Counted from the first letter of the stretch, positions 22,998-34,619 are shown. The stretch: DNA of 64,000 nucleotides from Aporrectodea caliginosa (GCA_020284085.1 JACEVL010000054.1:267001-331000), one strand, 5' to 3'. Numbers and translations: made by a program. Notes: generated by a model not told the origin, from the letters alone.

Positions 22998-23152
22998 CCA
23001 AGGGCGTAGCCATGAAAATATTTCGGATTGGTTTTAGCTTTCGGGGGTATCAATTGGAAATGGTCGTTTTTCTACATTTTTGATGTTTAATAACAGTTAT
23101 GCATTTATTGGGGGGTGTGAAACCGTAAAACCACCCCTAAATACGCCCATGG
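22998..23152 (+). mobile_element. Small inverted-repeat element (MITE), probably hAT-like
   Basis: Starts CCAAGGGCGTAGCC and ends ATACGCCCATGG; the first ten bases of the two ends pair with one mismatch. Length is about 155 bases with no coding content. The flanking eight bases are similar (GTGGGGG-type against GTAGGACC-type) but not identical, so the target-site duplication is uncertain. Confidence 0.45.
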
Positions 23153-23209
23153 TAGGACCTATAACTGATGTTTATGACTTTTGTTAAAGTGTTCCCCCTG
23201 CAAAAATTT

Positions 23210-23727
23210 CTGCGGGCGCCCATGCTCACAACTTACCACCACAAACCTCCACCCACAAATTGCAACGGCCTTTTATGGTCACTAAACACCACATGCCCGC
23301 CAATTAAGAAAATTCAAGAACATCTTTCGGAATGGCTAAGTTGTTTTTAAGTCGGTACTCAATAGGCCATGTCAAAAATATATTAAATAAAATACTAAAC
23401 ACAATGTTAGAAGCAAAATTTTATATTCTTTATTATTATAGTATGAAATTGTCTTAAATCAGCTGAATGGAATAAATTCAGTTCTTCATCTATGCAAACT
23501 TCAAACTTGACAAATTCAAATCGTCTAAGTAACTTATCCAATTAACAAAAGCCATGCGAAGCATCATCGAATCTGAATAGTCCAAATCCTCAGAAAACAA
23601 ATGAGCGCAAGCTAATTACAAGAAGTTGATTGATTAAAGCTAAATAAAAAAGAAATTGTTAGAAGAAAAAATTTGAAAGGAATATACCTCTGGTTTAAAG
23701 GCAAATGTTCTAAAATTTACTAAATCA
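23210..23727 (-). repeat. Segmental duplication: 3' flank of NHL exon E
   Basis: Blocks such as CTTACCACCACAAACCTCC and AAGAAAATTCAAGA recur in the same order at 34150-34260, downstream of the gene D NHL exon. The duplicated unit therefore included 3' flanking DNA as well as the exon. Confidence 0.6.
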
Positions 23728-24605
23728 TTAAAAATCAAAAATTAAAATCCGTCCATCTGTGAATATCTCCTTTTGACAGTCCCATGCGTTGTCAGCCACA
23801 AACACTCGATCATTCGACTCATCCAGAAAAATCCTCGTTGGAAATCGTGATCCGTGTTCTTTTTCTGAGATAACTTCTCTCTTAAATTCCAGATCTGGAT
23901 CCAATAACAGCACTCGACGGTTCCCTCGTTCAGCGAGCAACACGAATCCATTTCCATCGACGAACAAACAGACTGGAACATTCATTTGTCCGATGTTAGG
24001 TCCACATTTTCCACCGAATGATTTCTTAATTTTTCCATCTGCATCCACCACACACACTCTGTGCAGTTCATCCTCTTTAAAGCCATGACTGACCACGAAA
24101 TGACCATTGGTCAGTTTAATAGCATGCGATGGATCAAGAATACGTGCGTGTAATGCTAGATTAATCTCTCGGATCAATTGTCCATCTGGCGAATATTCAA
24201 TTAATTTATTTTTTTTATAAACAGTTAAAATGATATTCGATTCATCCGTCACAGACAGACGAACATAATCAACTCCTGTTGACCATTTCATTATTAATTT
24301 TCCATTTGGGTCAACTCTCAAGATTTCATTCGACTGATCGATGCCTTTGTAATCGAAGATGTAGAGACATTTATTTCTGTTGCAAGATCCTATGTCCCTT
24401 GGATCAATTAATTCCTTCAAATTCCATCGACGACTGAAACTGAATTTAATCCAATCGTAAACTTCAACTTCTGAGCACTCTTTACTCAGAACAAACAATT
24501 CTTTGTCTAAGATCGTCAATCCATAGATCGGTTTTTCTCCTTCTTCTGCGGCTTTTGTTCTGATCGTATGAACCAATACAGGATCCGATTTATATCGAAG
24601 TTTGT
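23728..24605 (-). CDS. Orphan NHL exon E (no linked RING exon)
   Basis: Exon opens after TTATGTTCAG (AG at 24607-24606) in phase 1 and ends with TAA at 23728, about 291 codons, fully open. It is closely related to the gene D propeller exon: both start KLRYKSDPVLV or QLRYKSDPVLV and share RRWNLKELI, SCNRNKCLYIFD, NKLIEYSPDGQLI and DELHRVC. Upstream on this strand there are only mobile elements until the gene D NHL exon at 35503. It could be an alternative last exon of gene D, spliced past the proximal NHL exon, or the last survivor of a deleted paralogue. Lack of disabling mutations favours retained use. Confidence 0.75.
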
Positions 24606-24966
24606 CTGAACATAAAAACGAAAAGATTGCTAATTGTTTTAAAATGTAATTTATAAGATTTTGCCTGAAACCAATATAATTGTCACATGCTACAAATTGT
24701 TCGAATTGAAGTCAAGTAGCTTGAAGCAGGCGATCGTTAGAGAGGGGCAGACTAGATGATCCGCCAAAGATCCAAAACTGAAGACTTGTGCTCCGACATC
24801 ATTTCAACGCCCTATGTCTTCAACATGGTGCAACGTTGCCATTTCTGGGCTCACTCTCATTTCAACCTGGCTCTCAATAAACGTTACAATTCCTAGGCTC
24901 TTTATAACCTCAGACTGGCGTTTACTCATTATGCTACCGGAGCTCTCAGTTATAGCGCGAATTTAA

Positions 24967-25929
24967 CCCTAGGGCTACCAAGCTTTTTTGTAACACTGGC
25001 TACCAAGGAGGTGGTTACCCCCCCTGGATTTCGTGTTTGGTTTCACATATCATAACTTGTAATATAGCAATGGATTCAGCATTCATTTCTGCACAGAATG
25101 GTATATTTAGTTGTACATTACGGGAATGCAACTCAAAATTACATCACTTTTAACAATGGAACCCCCTTAATTAGCGATATTTTATATTATTGCGTACATT
25201 TTGTACTTTTTGGATAAACAAATATAAAATTATGTGTGTTTTGAAACTGATCTATGTATCCAAGATACACATACATCCCTACATATGTTTATATACGTAT
25301 AAATATACATCCATACACATATATCCAATTATCCATACATATATATCGGTTTACCTTGTAATGCTGTATTCAGCCATTTTCACACAGATTACGCGTATTA
25401 TTATTTATTTTGATCACTTCCGGTATTCAAAAGACAAAGATGTAGGTATGCAAATGAAGCCCTTCATTCCCTCTAAAGAATGGTATCTTTGTTTCTCTTC
25501 CAGGAAGACAAATGAATACGCTACAGACAAAAACTAAGGGGGAGTGCTTCCATTCAGCCATTTTTCACGCATATTACGCGTATTATTATTTATTTTGAGC
25601 ACTTCCGGTTGTCTCAGGTCAACTTAGTGACCATAGAAATGTAGCCCCACATTCCCTCTATAGAATGGTATAATTTGTGTCTCTTAATATTAAACTACGG
25701 ATAAGATATAGTCGAAAATCTAGGGGGAGTGGTATCCACCCCCTGGTGCCTCGGGTATATTGGGTATAACTTTTGAACGGTGTGAGATATCATCTCACAT
25801 TTTACCTCAAAACGTGTGTAAATGAACCCCCTACAGCTACTTAAAAGGTCAAATTTTTATTCCTTACAAAAAAAGTTTGAGAAAAAAACCTAGGGGGGTG
25901 GCAACCACCCCCCCTTGGTAGCCCGAGGG
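24967..25929 (+). mobile_element. TTAA element family 1, copy 1 (963 bp, non-autonomous)
   Basis: TTAA at 24963-24966 and 25930-25933. Ends are CCCTAGGGCTACCAAG and, reverse-complemented, CCCTCGGGCTACCAAG. Subterminal inverted stretches pair GGTGGTTACCCCCCC with GGTGGCAACCACCCCCC. No transposase is present. It contains two copies of an internal module ending TATTTATTTTGA(T/G)CACTTCCGGT. Nearly collinear with 59190-60334 but lacking about 180 bases. Confidence 0.85.
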
Positions 25930-25934
25930 TTAAC

Positions 25935-27240
25935 TGCCGAACTAGGCCTAGACAGAAGCAAACATAGGCGTCTCTGAAGCGTTAGCGACTGACTTGGAGA
26001 GTTAGCGATTGACTTAGCCACTCAGTCTACTGAGTCACTTAGTCGATAAGCTTTGGCTTATCGACTGACTCTTCTCGGTTAATCAGGTACGTCTATTAGT
26101 TACCTAACAATAAATGCAATTTCCGGCGTACTGTAGAGTCCCAACGACTGTAAAATGTCGATGTGAATTTATGAAAGGTGACAGATGCCTGTTTATAAAA
26201 GGATTAAGACATACGACAAAAGCCAAGGCTTCATCAGAAGCAGTACTGTTGAGCTGTTTAACAAGTGAAAGTGTTCACTACAAAGGGCTAGATAAACAAT
26301 CAATCAATTTATGCTTAATATTGTAAACAAAAGAATAAAAGCACAAAATTTAATATGATCACATCAGCCGGGAAACAATAGATTTATTTCTGAAATGCAA
26401 ATATTTCGTAATTACACAATTAATTTATTAGTTAGTAAAATTCTTAGTTAACTGCCCTCAAATATTAAACGGTGATTTTTATTTATAATTTGAGACTGTA
26501 TTCCATTTATATTGTAAAAAGCGAAACTGCAGCTTGATTAATATATGTATTGCATATTATTTCGTCTAAATGGCAACACCACCTGCACTCTAATAAATAT
26601 TCGTGAAGATTTAGGCTAAAGTCTTGTTTTAATGTGGTTGAATGGCTACAATGCAGTTACGTTAAATATGAAAAACAGGCCCGTCACTAGTTCACTTGCT
26701 TCTTTTCGTGACCGAGACATACATGATAGTTCAACTTAACGCAGGTCACTTTCCCTGCACGTCATAATAGAACATATTGGCCAATACACCAAGTCAAAAT
26801 TATCAAACCATTATTGTGTTAGCCTACATTCAAATCAGACGAGAAGCTAAATCATGCAAACACCGAATTTCGCTCGAAAGCGCAAATGACCGCCTATTTC
26901 CATAATTTCACAAACATAATTGTTATCAATTTTTCCGGCTTTATCTTTAGTTGTACCGCTGTTTAAAAACACTTAAACAGCGTATATTCAATGCGACCTT
27001 TTGCAACGAAGAGACGCCATTTCTATTAAAGAAGTGCGTGACGTCAGATAACGTGGCAGAAAAATCTGACTGAATATAGATTCCTTGGAAGTAAGTAGGG
27101 CCTATAGCTAGTAAAGTAAGTAAGTAGTACTAGGTAGGCAGTAAGGTAGTAAATAAATAACTGCTCATATATTAAGTGAACAAAGTCGATAGCAGTCGTT
27201 AGCTTAGCGACTGGTTGCGACAAGCTCTTTTTCCACCTCC
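25935..27240. other. Intergenic, no gene seen
   Basis: A short inverted repeat AGTCGATAAGC/GCTTATCGACT (26041-26066) sits in a stretch of repeated GCGACTGACTT-like words. An open frame at 26114-26326 runs into AATCAATCAAT and may be a LINE tail. Nothing else supportable. Confidence 0.4.
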
Positions 27241-27243
27241 ATT

Positions 27244-27585
27244 GCAAAACTACTCAATGTGGTTAACCTAGTCTCTCAATGGATGTCGTCCAATCTCCTC
27301 TGCCTCAACCCTTCCAAAACAGAATTCATCATCCTAGGCCTTCCTGACCAAATCAAGAAAATCCCTGACCGTTCAATACACCTATCCACTAACTCTTCAT
27401 CTCGAGATCTTGCCTTCACTTCTGATGCCCCTGTCCGCAATCTTGGTGTTACTTTTGATCCACATCTCTCCTTCTCTAACCACATCTCCAACCTCTCACG
27501 CTCCTGCTTCATGCACATTCGCGACCTCCGCCGCATCCGACCCATGCTCGACTTCAAAACTGCCTCCGCCATTGTTTGATAGTTA
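27244..27585 (+). pseudogene. Non-LTR retrotransposon RT fragment
   Basis: About 106 codons reading LVSQWMSSNLLCLNPSKTEF, then APVRNLGVTFDPHLSFSNHI and a RSCFMHIRDLRRIRP segment. This is the thumb-side region just after the YADD motif in CR1/L2-type reverse transcriptases ('N-x-x-K-T-E-x-x-x-x-G ... LGV-x-x-D'). Catalytic motifs upstream and the C-terminus are missing. Confidence 0.8.
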
Positions 27586-27903
27586 TCTGTATCCATGTGT
27601 GGCCAGTTCTCATGGTATCGCTAACAACGTGCCATGTCTGGACCGCTTGATGGTCCAAATGAGTGTCTAAAAACATCATTAGGTATGACTTCGGGCACAT
27701 ATTGCCAGCAAGCAAGATGCAGTAGGTCTTTCAAGTTATATCTAAATCAGAGAACATGCGCCATTGCGCCCGCTGGACATCCTGTGTTTGATGCCGTGGT
27801 ATCGAGGCACATCGCTTTGACCCTCTCTGTCACCCCCTCCCATTCAATCCTTCAACACACTCACAGCAGCTTGACTGGTTTGTTCACCTGTACCATGATT
27901 TAA

Positions 27904-28957
27904 CCCTTTCCGTACCACACCATTTTAGTCATGCGCTACCGGGAATATCCTGGCAAAATTGGAGGATTTTCATAGACATAATTAACATAACTTCTATTTT
28001 ATCTAGAAACATTGAAAACTTTAAATACATATTTTTCACTTTTTAGCATGTTTTGTCTTGCATATTTGTATTATTATTCATAAGCACAGGTTTTTAGCGA
28101 TTTTATTGTTTATTGATACTATTGTGAACTTTCGAATGCAATTATCAGCACTATACATACAAAGTAAGGTCAGTCAAATTCGCCAGATAATCAACGGTAT
28201 CAGATGTAAATAGTTCTGTAATTATATGCACGCCAGTCAACAGTAGGCCTACTCCACGTGCGTGTGGTTTGCTCAGAAGATCAGTCGGCAAGGTGGCATG
28301 CATGTCATCACTCGACTCATCCTTACCATTGTAGACTGGGAACGTGTAGACTTAGGCAGTGCTTGATTCGCAGACACACAACAGCTTCACCCCAAATTCA
28401 GACTTCTTTAGCGAACAGAATGGCCTCTGCGTACTGTAGTAGAAGTTGCTTCTCTATGGGGACACCGGTAGGTATAGTCATGTCCTGTGACACCGGTGCA
28501 GCGGTGCTGCATCTGGGCACGGACCTTTTCGCCGGCCATGCAGTACTTTCATGAATATCCGCATCACTTCTTGAATCAGCAAAATCGCTACTTTTACTAG
28601 AAGGCTCTACATCACTTTCAGAAGACTCTAGCTATAATTTTACAACTTCTTCTTTGCCAAACTTTTTCGCGATATCGCCCCTCAACAATGTACAATCGAC
28701 CATGAATATGCAATGGCCACACCCCTTTCGTCAGTATAGAATAGGCAAAAAATAATTTTTCAATATAATTTCTTCATTCAGTATCCATCAGCACTCAAAC
28801 AATAAGCATACCATGCAAAGCAAACGCAGTATAACGCTATCTGACTTATGCAGGCGTCTATGTACTATCGTCTATCGGACGTACGCCGTATACGTCATAA
28901 GGTAGCGCGGCCGTTTTAATCATGACGTACGGCGTACGTCATGGGGGACAGAAAGGG
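27904..28957. mobile_element. Probable piggyBac-like element, degraded
   Basis: TTAA at 27900-27903 is followed by CCCTTTCCGTACCAC; the other end, reverse-complemented, reads CCCTTTCTGTCCCCC. The right-hand TTAA is no longer intact (GGGACTT). Subterminal ACGTACGGCGTACGT-type palindromes are present at 28870-28945. A minus-strand degraded frame around 28700-28430, with an acidic serine-rich segment (ESSESDVEPSSKSSD) and stops, could be a transposase N-terminus. Confidence 0.55.
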
Positions 28958-28965
28958 ACTTTGGA

Positions 28966-29270
28966 ACTCCAAGTTATTGATTCTCTTCATATTCTGTGAC
29001 CAATGCTGGCAATCTATCAACCGTCTCTCTTCCGGTAATTTCAGGAAGGATCTTCCCATCCCAATGTACAGTTAGAGCTACTGGTCCATCTCGCCGACTA
29101 AATTCGAGTTTTACTTTGCCAGCAATCTGACTGCGGTGTGCAATTCAGGCTCTGCGAATTGAGTCTCGATTGAGTGCAAACTCAGCAACTTCTTGTCTCA
29201 GGCTTTGTTCTGTTGCTGCAAGCAAATACGTAGCATCTCGGTCGCTCACATTTGACTTTGTTGAGCGACC
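28966..29270 (-). pseudogene. Unidentified degraded coding remnant
   Basis: Minus-strand frame with RDATYLLAATEQSLRQEVAE, one in-frame TGA, then LEFSRRDGPVALTVHWDGKI and a ITGRETVDRLPALV segment. The 'H-W-D-G-K-x-L-P-x-x-T-G-x-x-x-V-D-R-L' pattern recurs in dispersed invertebrate proteins of uncertain, probably transposon-related origin; I cannot name the family. Single exon remnant with no linked genes. Confidence 0.5.
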
Positions 29271-29379
29271 TCTAAACTTTGTTCAATTTCAATAAAATTT
29301 GGCAAATATCATTGTTACATGAAGCATAACAGAATAAAAGGGTACCATCATACATTTTGAAAACTTTATTGTTTTACAT

Positions 29380-29625
29380 AGCTTTGAGAACCACCCTACT
29401 GATCATCTACAGTCTCTCAAACTCTCGACCTAAACGACACCCACCTTAACATCTGCTGTGCACTCTCTGATTCTCTGGAAACTGAACTCGGACCTCCATC
29501 GGACTACTCCTTTGGACAACACCTCTGACTAGACGCAGCTCTCGTGAATAAACTGGTGCCCTGCTCTTGGCTTTCGAGTGGCGCTTTAGAAGTTTGGAGA
29601 TTACGATCACGATTACGATTGAGGG
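29380..29625 (+). mobile_element. LINE 3' tail family 2, copy 1
   Basis: A GTGGCGCTTTAGAAGTTTGG segment followed by an ATTACGATCACGATTACGAT tail. A reverse-complement copy occurs at 36205-36285 and a diverged direct copy at 50395-50620. No coding sequence of the parent element is attached. Confidence 0.6.
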
Positions 29626-29629
29626 CCTA

Positions 29630-30585
29630 GCGACTGGCGGCGGCGGCGACCAAAAATGAGCAGCGGGCTGCCGCGGACACTGAAGTCAGCGCAGAGCTCC
29701 AGTTTGGAATCGGTTTCGAATATTCCACAAATAACTGAAGGGAGTGATATCAGTTGTGTTTTGTCAACTAGATTGCGTAAATTATTACCAGTAACTGCAG
29801 GGCAGTGCAGATTGTATACAGAATGTTCTTTCTGCAATAATATCACTGTCACCGCACTCTGTGCAGGTGGAGTGCATAATTTCGCATTACAGCAATATTC
29901 GCTCACCACATCTCATACATGACCATGGATACTGTAAATGATCGTCTTGCTATTTCACTCAATGGTGTCGGCAGTCAATTTCGATACAAGACCATTATTG
30001 TGTTGCACAAATTCTATCAACTCATAGACGCCATTCGGCGCTGGATCCAGAAACACATGTGAAGCGTTTTGTGCAAAAACGTTTTTTTTAGAAAATGACA
30101 ACTTAGAATGTACATAATCAGATTTCAGTGAATATCCAGTGTCACTGTTTTAGTCCGCATAAGATTGTCATAATTTTAAGTGAATTGGCCAACTATTGCT
30201 GCTGAGTAATTGTGTTCTAGACTGAAGGAAAGAACTATTTAAGAATATCAGTATCTGTAAATTTAAGAGAGAACTTCTGGTAGCCTGGTAGGCCTACTGC
30301 TGCTATATAGTCTGAATAAAATAAATATAGAATTTTCTTTAACCAATGGCTTATCGTTTCTGCAAAATTATTTTAAAAGGGTACAAAAACACTAACAAAC
30401 GAACAATTTTGACTATCACCAGGTATTTGTCCCATCATTTCAAATTCACTCAAATATGCTCTGATACCTTTAGCTCTTAATCGTACCAAACCATACTTCT
30501 AAATTTCAACACATACAACAAAATTATTACACTCATTTCATAGGTTGTTTACCCAATCACGTATCCAATTTAAGTCCTTTTAATA
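29630..30585. other. Intergenic, no gene seen
   Basis: A plus-strand open frame of 88 codons (29656-29922) follows a GGCGGCGGCGGCGA run. It has no recognisable domain and no linked exon, so it is not called as a gene. Confidence 0.4.
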
Positions 30586-30599
30586 GTTCACTGGGTATT

Positions 30600-31590
30600 A
30601 CGTTTAAATTTGTAGAAATTTCAGTTTCTTGTTTTATGCTGATGATGTTCAGGCGTATACCCACTGCACTTCTGACAGTGCTCTGACGGTGGTTCAGCAA
30701 ATGTGTCATGCTATGGACATTCTGTCTGACTGGCTAGCCTCAAACCGCCTTTTACTGAACGCTACCAAAACTCAATTCATATGGCTGGGTGGACGTAGGC
30801 GACTGGCAGGTGTGGACCGTTGTGCGGTGGCTGAGGCATTTCCCCACGTTACCTTTTATGGTTCTGTCCGGGATTTGGGTGTTACGCTGGATGAGGAGCT
30901 TTGTTTCTCAATGCACATCAATCAGCTAACTCGTGGCTGCTACTACCAACTACGTCAGCTACGGGTTATCTCTCGCTCCCTATCTCAGGATGCTGCTGCT
31001 ACCCTTGTCCACGCATTTGTCACCAGCCGCTTGGACTTCTGTTGCTCTATACTGGTTGGTCTGCCTCTTGTAATGATAGCCCGACTAGACCGGGTTCTTC
31101 GCTCTGCAGCCCGGCTAATTGGGCGAATCCATAAATTTGCCTCTGTTTCGGCCTACAATGGCCCTACATGCATGGCACCCTGCATTGGCTCCCTGTCTCA
31201 CAGCGCATCGATTACAGAATCGCTGCGCTGGTCTGGCGCTGCCTCCTTGGCTATGCTCCGACCTATCTACGTGAGCTCTGTTGTCCAGTATCTGATGTGC
31301 TGGCTCGCAGAGCCCTTCGCTCTGCTTCTATAGCGGGGAGCTTTTGGTCCCTCGTGCTAGAACTTCAACCTGTCAGCGTCGTGCTTTCTCAGTTGTAGGT
31401 CCTTCTATCTGGAATGGTCTCCCGTTGGAGATACGCCTGTTACCTAGGGATAATTCATCTACGTTCTACAGGCTCCTTAAGACTTACTTGTATCACCGTG
31501 GTTGGACTGGGAGCGCCTCTGAGTAGGCTTCTTGAAGGGGCGCTATATAAATTCCTGAAATGAATGAATGAATGAATGAATGAATAATTA
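30600..31590 (+). mobile_element. 5'-truncated L2/CR1-like LINE
   Basis: The frame starts inside the reverse transcriptase at FYADDVQAYTH (catalytic aspartates), then LASNRLLLNATKTQF and DLGVTLDEELCFSMH. After a frame change near 31150 it continues with LHWLPVSQRIDYRI and, after another, RRAFSVVGPSIWNGLP to a stop at about 31526. It ends with a GAGCGCCTCTGAGTAGG ... GGGGCGCTATATAAA stem-loop and a (TGAA)n tail (31557-31587), the hallmark of L2-clade elements. Truncation at the 5' end is the normal result of target-primed reverse transcription. Not functional. Confidence 0.85.
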
Positions 31591-31770
31591 ATTCACATTA
31601 GTACGTATTCTTAAATTAATACGACGTACTGTTGTGAATTCATGCTACTCACTAATGTAAAATTATTAATACTATAAATTCACATTAAAAATTATGTGGT
31701 ATTAATTCACATCAATATGTAGTATTAATTCACATTAATGCATAGTATAATTAATTCATATTAATTCGTA

Positions 31771-31893
31771 ATGAGGCACGATAACCAATTGGTTAGAGCG
31801 CTCGGCTTGTAATTCTGCGAGTACGGGTTCGAACCTTCACTCAGATGGTCACTCTGTAAGGATGTTGAGCAGTTACTCCTCTACGTACACTTG
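31771..31893 (+). mobile_element. tRNA-derived SINE head, split by a TTAA element
   Basis: GCACGATAACCAATTGGTTAGAGCG contains an RNA polymerase III A-box-like segment and GGGTTCGAACCTT a B-box, spaced as in a tRNA. An acceptor stem and 3' tRNA half do not close properly, and a non-tRNA body follows (CAGATGGTCACTCTG). The sequence is interrupted at TTAA 31894 by the element ending at 32525, and presumably continues from 32530. Confidence 0.65.
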
Positions 31894-31897
31894 TTAA

Positions 31898-32525
31898 CCC
31901 TTTGGAGGTGAGGTGAAGCATTGTAACGTTTCAGGTGAGGTGGGGTCTGACATACCCCAATACATATAATTACTTGCAAGTCGCAATATCAACTGAAATA
32001 TAAATTGTGAGCTAAACTACAGTTATGTAACCAATTGTCGGCTAAACTGGTGATTTTCAAAAACTAATAACAGTTTTCAATCATAATAATTATCGTTATG
32101 GCCAGCGTGGTGGCGCTCAAAATCAAGCGGCCCTTTGCAATGGCATCTTCGTGGCCCTCAAAACATGTAACATTTTGGGAACACGTGACAATGTCGTGAC
32201 ATAATACCCGTAATAATGGATCAATTTTGCATCGATGCAACACTATATGCAGTAATATCTTATAATCGCACATTTTTTCGGCACTGTGCCGTTACTTTTT
32301 AAATTCCTTAAAATCAATATGTATACGAAAAATTAAATTTTCACTTTAATATGCAAGAAATTAAAAAAAATTGCGTCCAAAAGTACCTGAAAGTGTCCTA
32401 AAGTGTCCGTATTTCACATTCACTAAGGTAGACAAAAATAATCCAAGCTGGTTCTACGTTTTCCGTAGAAAAAGCAGCGTAGAATAGCCTTGGGGTGTGT
32501 CATACCCCACCTCACCTCCAAAGGG
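31898..32525 (+). mobile_element. TTAA element family 2 (628 bp, non-autonomous)
   Basis: TTAA at 31894-31897 and 32526-32529. The terminal inverted repeat CCCTTTGGAGGTGAGGTG is perfect over 18 bp. The left arm carries a 27-base duplication (a second AGGTGAGGTG) before the repeat resumes as GGGTCTGACATACCCCA, which pairs with TGGGGTGTGTCATACCCC on the right. No transposase frame. Confidence 0.85.
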
Positions 32526-32529
32526 TTAA

Positions 32530-34140
32530 GCGTCTCTGATGTTCTGTCATATGATTGTAGGCTATGAGCATTAGGGTGTCCCAGAAAAACTCTTTTTCGA
32601 AAGTCTTGGGTCTCACCAGCCAAAAAGTTTTCTTTGGTAGACGACAATGTTTGTGGAAAATTTTCAGTTTTTTCGGATGTCATTTAGGGGTCCCCCAAAG
32701 GGTCCTAACTCTAGTCTTCATTTTAGCGTAAAATGCTTGTTATTTGCACGTGTTTCAATCTAGAATATTTCAAGGCTGTTATTGGTTTCCAGAAAAATGA
32801 TACATCGCAGAAACCAACCATTCTTTATTTTCCCCTTTATTTTATTCATATATTGTCTAGAAATATTTTTACAGAATTTTAAAGTTATCTTGAGGTCCCT
32901 CAAAGCCCCCCGAACATAGGGCCTACCCTACTTAAACTCCTAGAACTGATGGCGCCCATGCTTGGGTCTTGGAATTTCGGTCCATTGTTGATTTACTCTT
33001 ATTATCACAAAAAAATAAAGAAGAGTCCGATTTGGATTAACATTTTACGGTTTGTTTCTCGACGAGAGATACATCCAGGTAAAATATAGAATTAAATTCA
33101 TGGTCGTTCAAGGTCATTTCAATGTCATTGAAACTAAATCTATCAAAAAACAAAATACATGATGAGATCTCGGCCAATAACTGTTTAAATTGGTTAACTC
33201 TTTCTTGCGTTTCTCGTCATGATAAAGGCTATCTGTGATAAGAAACAAGGATACCAAATGTAAGACAATCGAGAGTTATTTTAAGGACAAAAAGGTCAAG
33301 TTCAGAGAAAAATTCGTGGAAATTGCCCTAACTCGGTAAAATATTGTTCTATTTGAGTTATTCTTTTGCCTGTTTGCTCAGACCGATCAGGGCTACATTC
33401 CAGAAGACAGAGTACCAAAAGACTAACACAATCCAAGGCGATTTAAAGGTCAAAACTTAAAAATCAAGGTCAAATGACCATAACTCATAACCTTTTTAAC
33501 GAAACAACATTTGGCTGAACTACGGTCATTTGACCTTGATTTCGCACTTACTTTTATGATAGGTCCCTATTTGTACTTCAAGGATATGTTGAATAGAAAT
33601 TGTTTCGAGCTTAATTTACTTTTTGTATAAGTGCACTTAAAACACTGCGTAACAATATTTCCACCCCTATGCCACGTCAAGCTCCTCATTTCTATAAAGC
33701 AAGGTTCAATGGCCAGACAGTCACATCACTTTTCTTTCAAAATCTAGTTCTCTTTGACAGAATTATGGCGCATTGCTTATAAGTTGGGCAATTTTCCTGA
33801 TCTCTCGAAATTAAAACCATCTGGCGAATGTCTTGAAATTAATTTGCAAATTTAAGTCCGTTACAATTTGAAGGCCAAACGCTTGCACAGAATAGCTTAA
33901 ACCAAACGCTAGAGCATCCGAGTTCGTTTCTGCAATGACGAATAATGTAAAATCTATCATTACAATGATAAAACCAATTTCGCTTTGTTGACTTAACACA
34001 CCTTCATATAGGCCTACCCAAAATAGCTGTGTGAGCTTTCAATTCTGCTAAATGATATAAATTATATGATCCGAAGTTCTGTAGCAGCGAGTGTTAGGCC
34101 ATTGATGATACAGTCAGTATAATCGGGAACAACATCACCT
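32530..34140. other. Intergenic repeat-like DNA rich in AGGTCA/TGACCT
   Basis: No gene seen. Between about 33100 and 33545 the hexamer AGGTCA or its complement recurs, including AAGGTCAAATGACC and GGTCATTTGACCTT. This is more likely an old dispersed repeat than a regulatory cluster. Confidence 0.4.
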
Positions 34141-34149
34141 GGATGCTAC

Positions 34150-34619
34150 GTTCACTATTTACCACCACCAAACCTCCACTTACATGTCTCAACGGATCAA
34201 GACTATTTCGATCGCCACCTAAGAAAATTCAAGAGCAGAATCTCCTCCAACAATTCTGACTTATTTAATTTGGTAACCAACGAACCGTATCAACAATATC
34301 CTAACTTTAAAAAACTAAGCACAAGATTGGAAAGAAAATGCCCTTTATCACAGTGTCAAATTTTCGCAAGGCAATGATATGTGATAATTAAGTTTCTCAT
34401 TTCTAGAAACTAAATATCCTATCTGGTGAAAGAAAAATCATGCTAGACTTCGTAAAATCTTAATTATTTCAATTACTAAGGAAAGGAAATAATTAATCCT
34501 CTTACTAAATACCAGAAATTGAGCGATTTAGGCTATAAATGAGGACAGTCATAAGATAAACTTTAAAAGCAAATTTCTCGATTGCAAGAGAAATATTATA
34601 TTTTTATATTATGTCTTAT
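34150..34619 (-). repeat. Segmental duplication: 3' flank of gene D NHL exon
   Basis: Partner of 23210-23727 (see there). Contains the 3' untranslated region of gene D if transcription continues past the stop at 34620. Confidence 0.55.

Noticed and set aside
29656..29922. 88-codon plus-strand frame near a GGC repeat
   Set aside because: The antisense frame is equally long and neither shows a family signature; likely chance in GC-richer sequence.
31771..31840. Functional tRNA gene
   Set aside because: A- and B-box-like words are present, but the acceptor stem does not close and a SINE-like body follows.
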